Positions 61,351-64,000 of a stretch of DNA of 64,000 nucleotides are shown here, piece by piece. Source of the DNA: Micromonospora humi (GTDB lineage Bacteria; Actinomycetota; Actinomycetes; Mycobacteriales; Micromonosporaceae); contig NZ_FMDM01000001.1 in assembly GCF_900090105.1 (NCBI RefSeq), positions 496,001-560,000 on the forward strand, given 5' to 3'. Positions within the stretch are counted from its first letter, which is position 1, and every line of letters begins with the position of its first letter. The position numbers and the translations under genes are program-made. The notes below the pieces were generated by a model. That model searched no databases. It was not told the DNA's origin and worked only from the letters and a program-made list of their open reading frames with translations.

Positions 61351-61698
61351 ATGGCGGAGGACCAGACGCGCGTCGAGCGGCCGGACGTACCCACCGGGGA
61401 ACCGGACGAGTCGCGGACGGCGCCGGAGGTGACCGCGTCGCACTCGACGGCCGCTCCGGCCTGGGTCTGCGACGGCTGCGGCGCGGACTGGCCGTGTCCG
61501 GCGTGGACATCGGCGCCGACGGACGCGGCGCGGCGGGCGGAGCTGTTGCCGGAGTTCGTCCGGTTGACCCGGCGGGCCATCCGTGACCTGCGCGGGCGTC
61601 CCGGAGGGCCGCAGCCGCCGGAGATCGTGCGGCGGTTCCTGTGGTTCCTGCCGTTGAGCGACGAGGAGGCGCGCGCGGTCGCGCTGAGGCTGCGGTGA
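61351..61698 (+). CDS. Small protein with C-x2-CG-x3-WPC zinc-ribbon-like motif (copy 1)
   Basis: 115 residues. Disordered N-terminal third, then WVCDGCGADWPCPAW and a helical tail (RRAELLPEFVRLTRRAIRDLRG). Start ATG follows GGAGGGG. Divergent from XRE-DUF5753 and coupled to the next gene (GTGA). Role unknown; the paired layout with XRE/DUF397 suggests a regulatory unit. Confidence 0.7.
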   Translation: MAEDQTRVERPDVPTGEPDESRTAPEVTASHSTAAPAWVCDGCGADWPCPAWTSAPTDAARRAELLPEFVRLTRRAIRDLRGRPGGPQPPEIVRRFLWFLPLSDEEARAVALRLR

Positions 61699-61937
61699 GC
61701 CGGGAGCACGTCCCGTCCCGACCGACCTGGCGGTGCCGGGCCTGCGGGATCGCCTGGCCCTGCTCGCCGGCGAAGCTGCGGCTGCTCGCCGCCTTTCGGG
61801 ACGCCCGGCCGGCGCTGCTGGTGCACCTGGCCACGCTGTGGGCGGAGGCCGAGGCGGAGCGACCCGCGCCGGACGGCGGGGCGGCGGACCGCTACCGGCG
61901 CTTCGTCGGCTGGGCGCGGCGCCGGGGCGGGCGGTGA
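61695..61937 (+). CDS. Small protein with C-x2-CG-x3-WPC motif (copy 2)
   Basis: 80 residues: WRCRACGIAWPCSPAKLRLLAAFRD followed by LVHLATLWAEAEAERP. Same cysteine spacing as the preceding protein, so the two are probably duplicates that bind zinc. GTG start overlaps the previous stop by four bases. Confidence 0.7.
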   Translation: MSREHVPSRPTWRCRACGIAWPCSPAKLRLLAAFRDARPALLVHLATLWAEAEAERPAPDGGAADRYRRFVGWARRRGGR

Positions 61938-61965
61938 GCGCCGCCCGCCCCGGCTCACCGGGCGG

Positions 61966-63201
61966 TCAGCGCCGCCACTTCTGGTTGGCGGTGCCGCCGC
62001 ACTCCCAGATCTGCAGCCGGGTGCCGTCGGCCGAGCTGTTCCCGGTGGCGTCCAGGCACTTGTTGGCCTGCGGGTTCACGATGTCCCCGGCGGCGCTGAA
62101 CACCCACTTCTGCGCGCCGGAACCGTTGCAGTCGTAGAGCTGCACCTTGGCGCCGTTGGCGGTCGACCCGGACGTCACGTCGAGGCACTTGCCGAGCGCG
62201 CGCACCGAACCGTCGGCGGCCCAGGTCCAGCGTTGGGCGGCGGTGCCGTTGCAGGTCCAGAGCTGCACCGGGGTGCCGTTGGCGGTGTTCGCGCTGGCCA
62301 CGTCGACGCACTTGTCGCCGTATCCGACGATCTGCCCGCCGGTGCCCCCGCCGCCGTTGTCCCAGGCCTGCACCCGGACGTAGTCGACGGTCATGGTCTG
62401 CGGGAACGCGGTGGAGCCGTCCGGCGAGCCGGGCCAGTTGCCGCCGACCGCCACGTTCATGATCATGAAGAACGGGTGGTCGAAGACCCAGCGGTTGCCG
62501 CCCGCGTCGGCCGGCGTCTTGCGGGAGTACTGCACGCCGTCGAGGTACCAGGTGATCGAGTCCGGCGCCCAGTCCACCGCGAACGTGTGGAACGCGTCGG
62601 CGAGGGCCTGGCCGCCGGGCAGCGAGGTGGACGCGCCGATGCCGTTGCCGCCGGAGTAGCCCGGGCCGTGCAGCGTGCCCCACACGGTGGACGGGGCGTA
62701 GCCGACGTTCTCCATGATGTCGATCTCGCCGCTGTTGGGCCACGGGTTGCTGCCGATGTCGTTGCCGAGCATCCAGAACGCCGGCCACAGCCCCTGCCCG
62801 CGCGGGATCTTGATGCGCGCCTCGAACCGACCGTACGCCTGCGTGAACGTGCCGTTGGTGAGCAGCCGGGCCGAGGTGTACTGGCAGCTTCCGTACCAGC
62901 AGTTGTAGCCGGCCGGGTTCTCCCTGCGGGCGGTGATCACCAGGTTGCCGTTGCCGTCGAGCGCGGCGTTGCGGGTGCTGTTGGTGTAGTACTGCAACTC
63001 GTTGTTGCCCCAACCGCCGCCGCCGATGTCGTAGCGCCACTTGCTCGCGTCAGGGGCGGCGCCGGCCGGGCCGGTGAAGTCGTCGGACCAGGTGACCGCG
63101 CCCGGGGCGGCCACCGCTGGGGTGCTCGGGACGGTGGTGAGGGCGGCGGTGAGGCCGACCGTCGCCATCGCCAGGGCGGCGACGGTACGGAAACTGCGCA
63201 C
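61966..63201 (-). CDS. Secreted GH16 endo-beta-1,3-glucanase with ricin-type CBM13
   Basis: 411 residues: signal peptide (ending near AVAAPG), GH16 domain with the catalytic E-x-D-x2-E in GEIDIMENVG and WAPDSITWYLDGVQY, a Gly linker, then a 3-fold ricin B lectin (QLWTCNGTAAQRW, QLYDCNGSGAQKW and QIWECGGTANQKW repeats). It is exported and cuts laminarin-type beta-glucans of fungi or algae. GTG start has AGGAGG seven bases before it. Confidence 0.95.
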   Translation of the reverse strand: MRSFRTVAALAMATVGLTAALTTVPSTPAVAAPGAVTWSDDFTGPAGAAPDASKWRYDIGGGGWGNNELQYYTNSTRNAALDGNGNLVITARRENPAGYNCWYGSCQYTSARLLTNGTFTQAYGRFEARIKIPRGQGLWPAFWMLGNDIGSNPWPNSGEIDIMENVGYAPSTVWGTLHGPGYSGGNGIGASTSLPGGQALADAFHTFAVDWAPDSITWYLDGVQYSRKTPADAGGNRWVFDHPFFMIMNVAVGGNWPGSPDGSTAFPQTMTVDYVRVQAWDNGGGGTGGQIVGYGDKCVDVASANTANGTPVQLWTCNGTAAQRWTWAADGSVRALGKCLDVTSGSTANGAKVQLYDCNGSGAQKWVFSAAGDIVNPQANKCLDATGNSSADGTRLQIWECGGTANQKWRR

Positions 63202-63381
63202 GGGGTGCCTCCTGCGGTGGTGGGTTCGCTCACCGTGCGGTCGGCCGGCCCCGTCGAACGGTAAACAAACTATAAAGATAGGCTTCGATGAAGGTATGAA
63301 CGAAGTCGCTCGCTGTCAAGAGAGCGCTTCCCACCACTCCGGCCCGGGATTTCGCTGCCGCGCCACAGGCTGCGGCCGGCG
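63202..63381. other. AT-richer leader/promoter gap of the GH16 gene
   Basis: 180 bases with the glucanase promoter and operator at 63291-63333; the untranslated leader (63202-63290) carries an AT-rich stretch TATAAAGATAGG. No other gene seen. Confidence 0.5.
63291..63333 (-). promoter_or_regulatory. GH16 promoter with adjacent LacI-type operator
   Basis: On the minus strand: -35 TTGACA (63319-63314), 17-base spacer, -10 TACCTT (63296-63291). Just upstream, TGGGAAGCGCTCTC (63333-63320) holds the AGCGCT core of LacI/CebR-type sugar-regulator boxes, touching the -35. Confidence 0.7.
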
Positions 63382-63993
63382 CTACCGCTCGGCCTCGGCG
63401 ATCGCCCGCCTCACCCGGTCCAGCCAGAGGTCGACCTGCCATTCGTCGTACCCGTTGAAGCGCACCCGGAAGACGACATCGTGCACCTCCTGGGCGGTCA
63501 ATGGCGCACCGGCACGCGCGCCACCGTGTTGGTAATGGAACAGCGTGTCGTCGATGCGCTCGGCGAACGCGTCGACCTCGTCGGGGTCGTAGCCACGACG
63601 CAGGCGTTGACGTGGGAAGCGTTGTCCCCGTGCTGTCGACCTGGGCGTCGTCAGGTCGAGGGTGGGCGGGCCGGTCTCAGTGGAGGTCGCCAGGTCGACG
63701 GTGGGCTCGCTGGTCTCGGTCGAGGTCGTCAGGTCGACCGTCGGCTCGTTGGTCTCGGTCGACGTGGCCAGGTCGACCGTCGGCTCGCCGGTCGGTGCAA
63801 CCAGGGCCCGGATCTCGTAGGCGGTCAACGCCAGGCGGATGGGCGTGCCGGGATTCACCACCATCGTGGCGCTGGACGGCCACACCGATGCCACCTCGCG
63901 GAAGGGCCAGGGGCCGGACGGCCGCTCGCTGAAGCGCTGCGGTGCGGTGACGAGGACGATCTCATCGATCACGCCGTCTCGGCGGCTCCTCAA
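63382..63993 (-). CDS. DivIVA-like protein with Thr/Ser tandem repeats (5' end may be cut)
   Basis: At least 203 residues, possibly starting beyond the window since no stop precedes TTG 63993 (GTG at 63972 is another start). The central EPTVDLATSTET unit repeats three to four times with a 13-residue period, then two DivIVA-type segments: LRRGYDPDEVDAFAERI and LTAQEVHDVVFRVRFNGYDEWQVDLWLDRV. Polar-growth proteins have this helix, so a link to cell shape is possible; function is not known. Confidence 0.7.
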   Translation of the reverse strand: MRSRRDGVIDEIVLVTAPQRFSERPSGPWPFREVASVWPSSATMVVNPGTPIRLALTAYEIRALVAPTGEPTVDLATSTETNEPTVDLTTSTETSEPTVDLATSTETGPPTLDLTTPRSTARGQRFPRQRLRRGYDPDEVDAFAERIDDTLFHYQHGGARAGAPLTAQEVHDVVFRVRFNGYDEWQVDLWLDRVRRAIAEAER

Positions 63994-64000
63994 CGCGGCG

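Overview
The window is very GC-rich DNA with strong third-position GC bias, many GTG starts and many leaderless genes (a TAGCGT or TAGGCT type -10 box 6 to 8 bases before the start codon). Gene content points to a filamentous actinobacterium of the Micromonosporaceae, probably Micromonospora or a close relative: ergothioneine genes, an XRE/DUF5753 regulator with a DUF397 partner, an ECF41 sigma factor, a GH16 enzyme with a ricin-type lectin, and dispersed GGGGCCCC-cored intergenic palindromes. Genus assignment is an inference from gene content, not from a marker gene.

Layout. 0-4.3 kb: egtABCD operon for ergothioneine (egtE is not present here). 4.4-5.5 kb: a yybP-ykoY type manganese riboswitch and its UPF0016/TMEM165 transporter. 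5.5-6.8 kb: NhaA antiporter. 7-15 kb: cell-surface polysaccharide locus (FlaA1/CapD-type dehydratase, Wzz/BY-kinase, LMW phosphatase, glycosyltransferase, DUF4012 protein, LPVTG-anchored protein). 15-20 kb: peptidoglycan/envelope block with two paralogous S11 carboxypeptidases flanking a UgtP/MGDG-type glycosyltransferase and a NodB deacetylase. 20-27.5 kb: LacI regulator with divergent acetyl esterase, a VanX-like lipoprotein, DinB protein, alcohol dehydrogenase, esterase, LD-carboxypeptidase. 27.5-29.6 kb: a transcription unit made of a promoter, a 40-codon leader ORF ending with Trp codons, an intrinsic terminator, an atypical tRNA with a CTC anticodon and the RNA ligase gene rtcB. 29.6-35.4 kb: DUF2975/XRE operon, two-component system with a GerMN lipoprotein, secreted protein, MFS exporter. 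35.5-44.9 kb: regulators, an HD protein, a Tat-exported beta-propeller, an unidentified three-gene membrane/cupin/IMPase unit, and an ECF41 sigma factor divergent from its SDR partner. 45-52 kb: a sugar-transfer and redox block (methyltransferase, DUF2064, GT2, membrane protein, epimerase, molybdopterin oxidoreductase with membrane anchor). 52-59.2 kb: ion permease, then one 1,923-residue protein combining TIR, a metallophosphoesterase-like fold, NACHT/STAND NTPase, pentapeptide repeats and 15 WD40 blades. 59.2-64 kb: GNAT, XRE-DUF5753/DUF397, paired zinc-finger-like small proteins, GH16 glucanase, DivIVA-like protein running to the window edge.

The two most interesting units are the TIR-NACHT-WD40 protein, whose leaderless promoter is covered by a perfect 17-bp palindrome (likely a repressed innate-immune or abortive-infection sensor), and the leader-ORF/terminator/tRNA/rtcB unit, which looks like an attenuated RNA-repair operon. 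Both are read directly from sequence; their functions are inferences.
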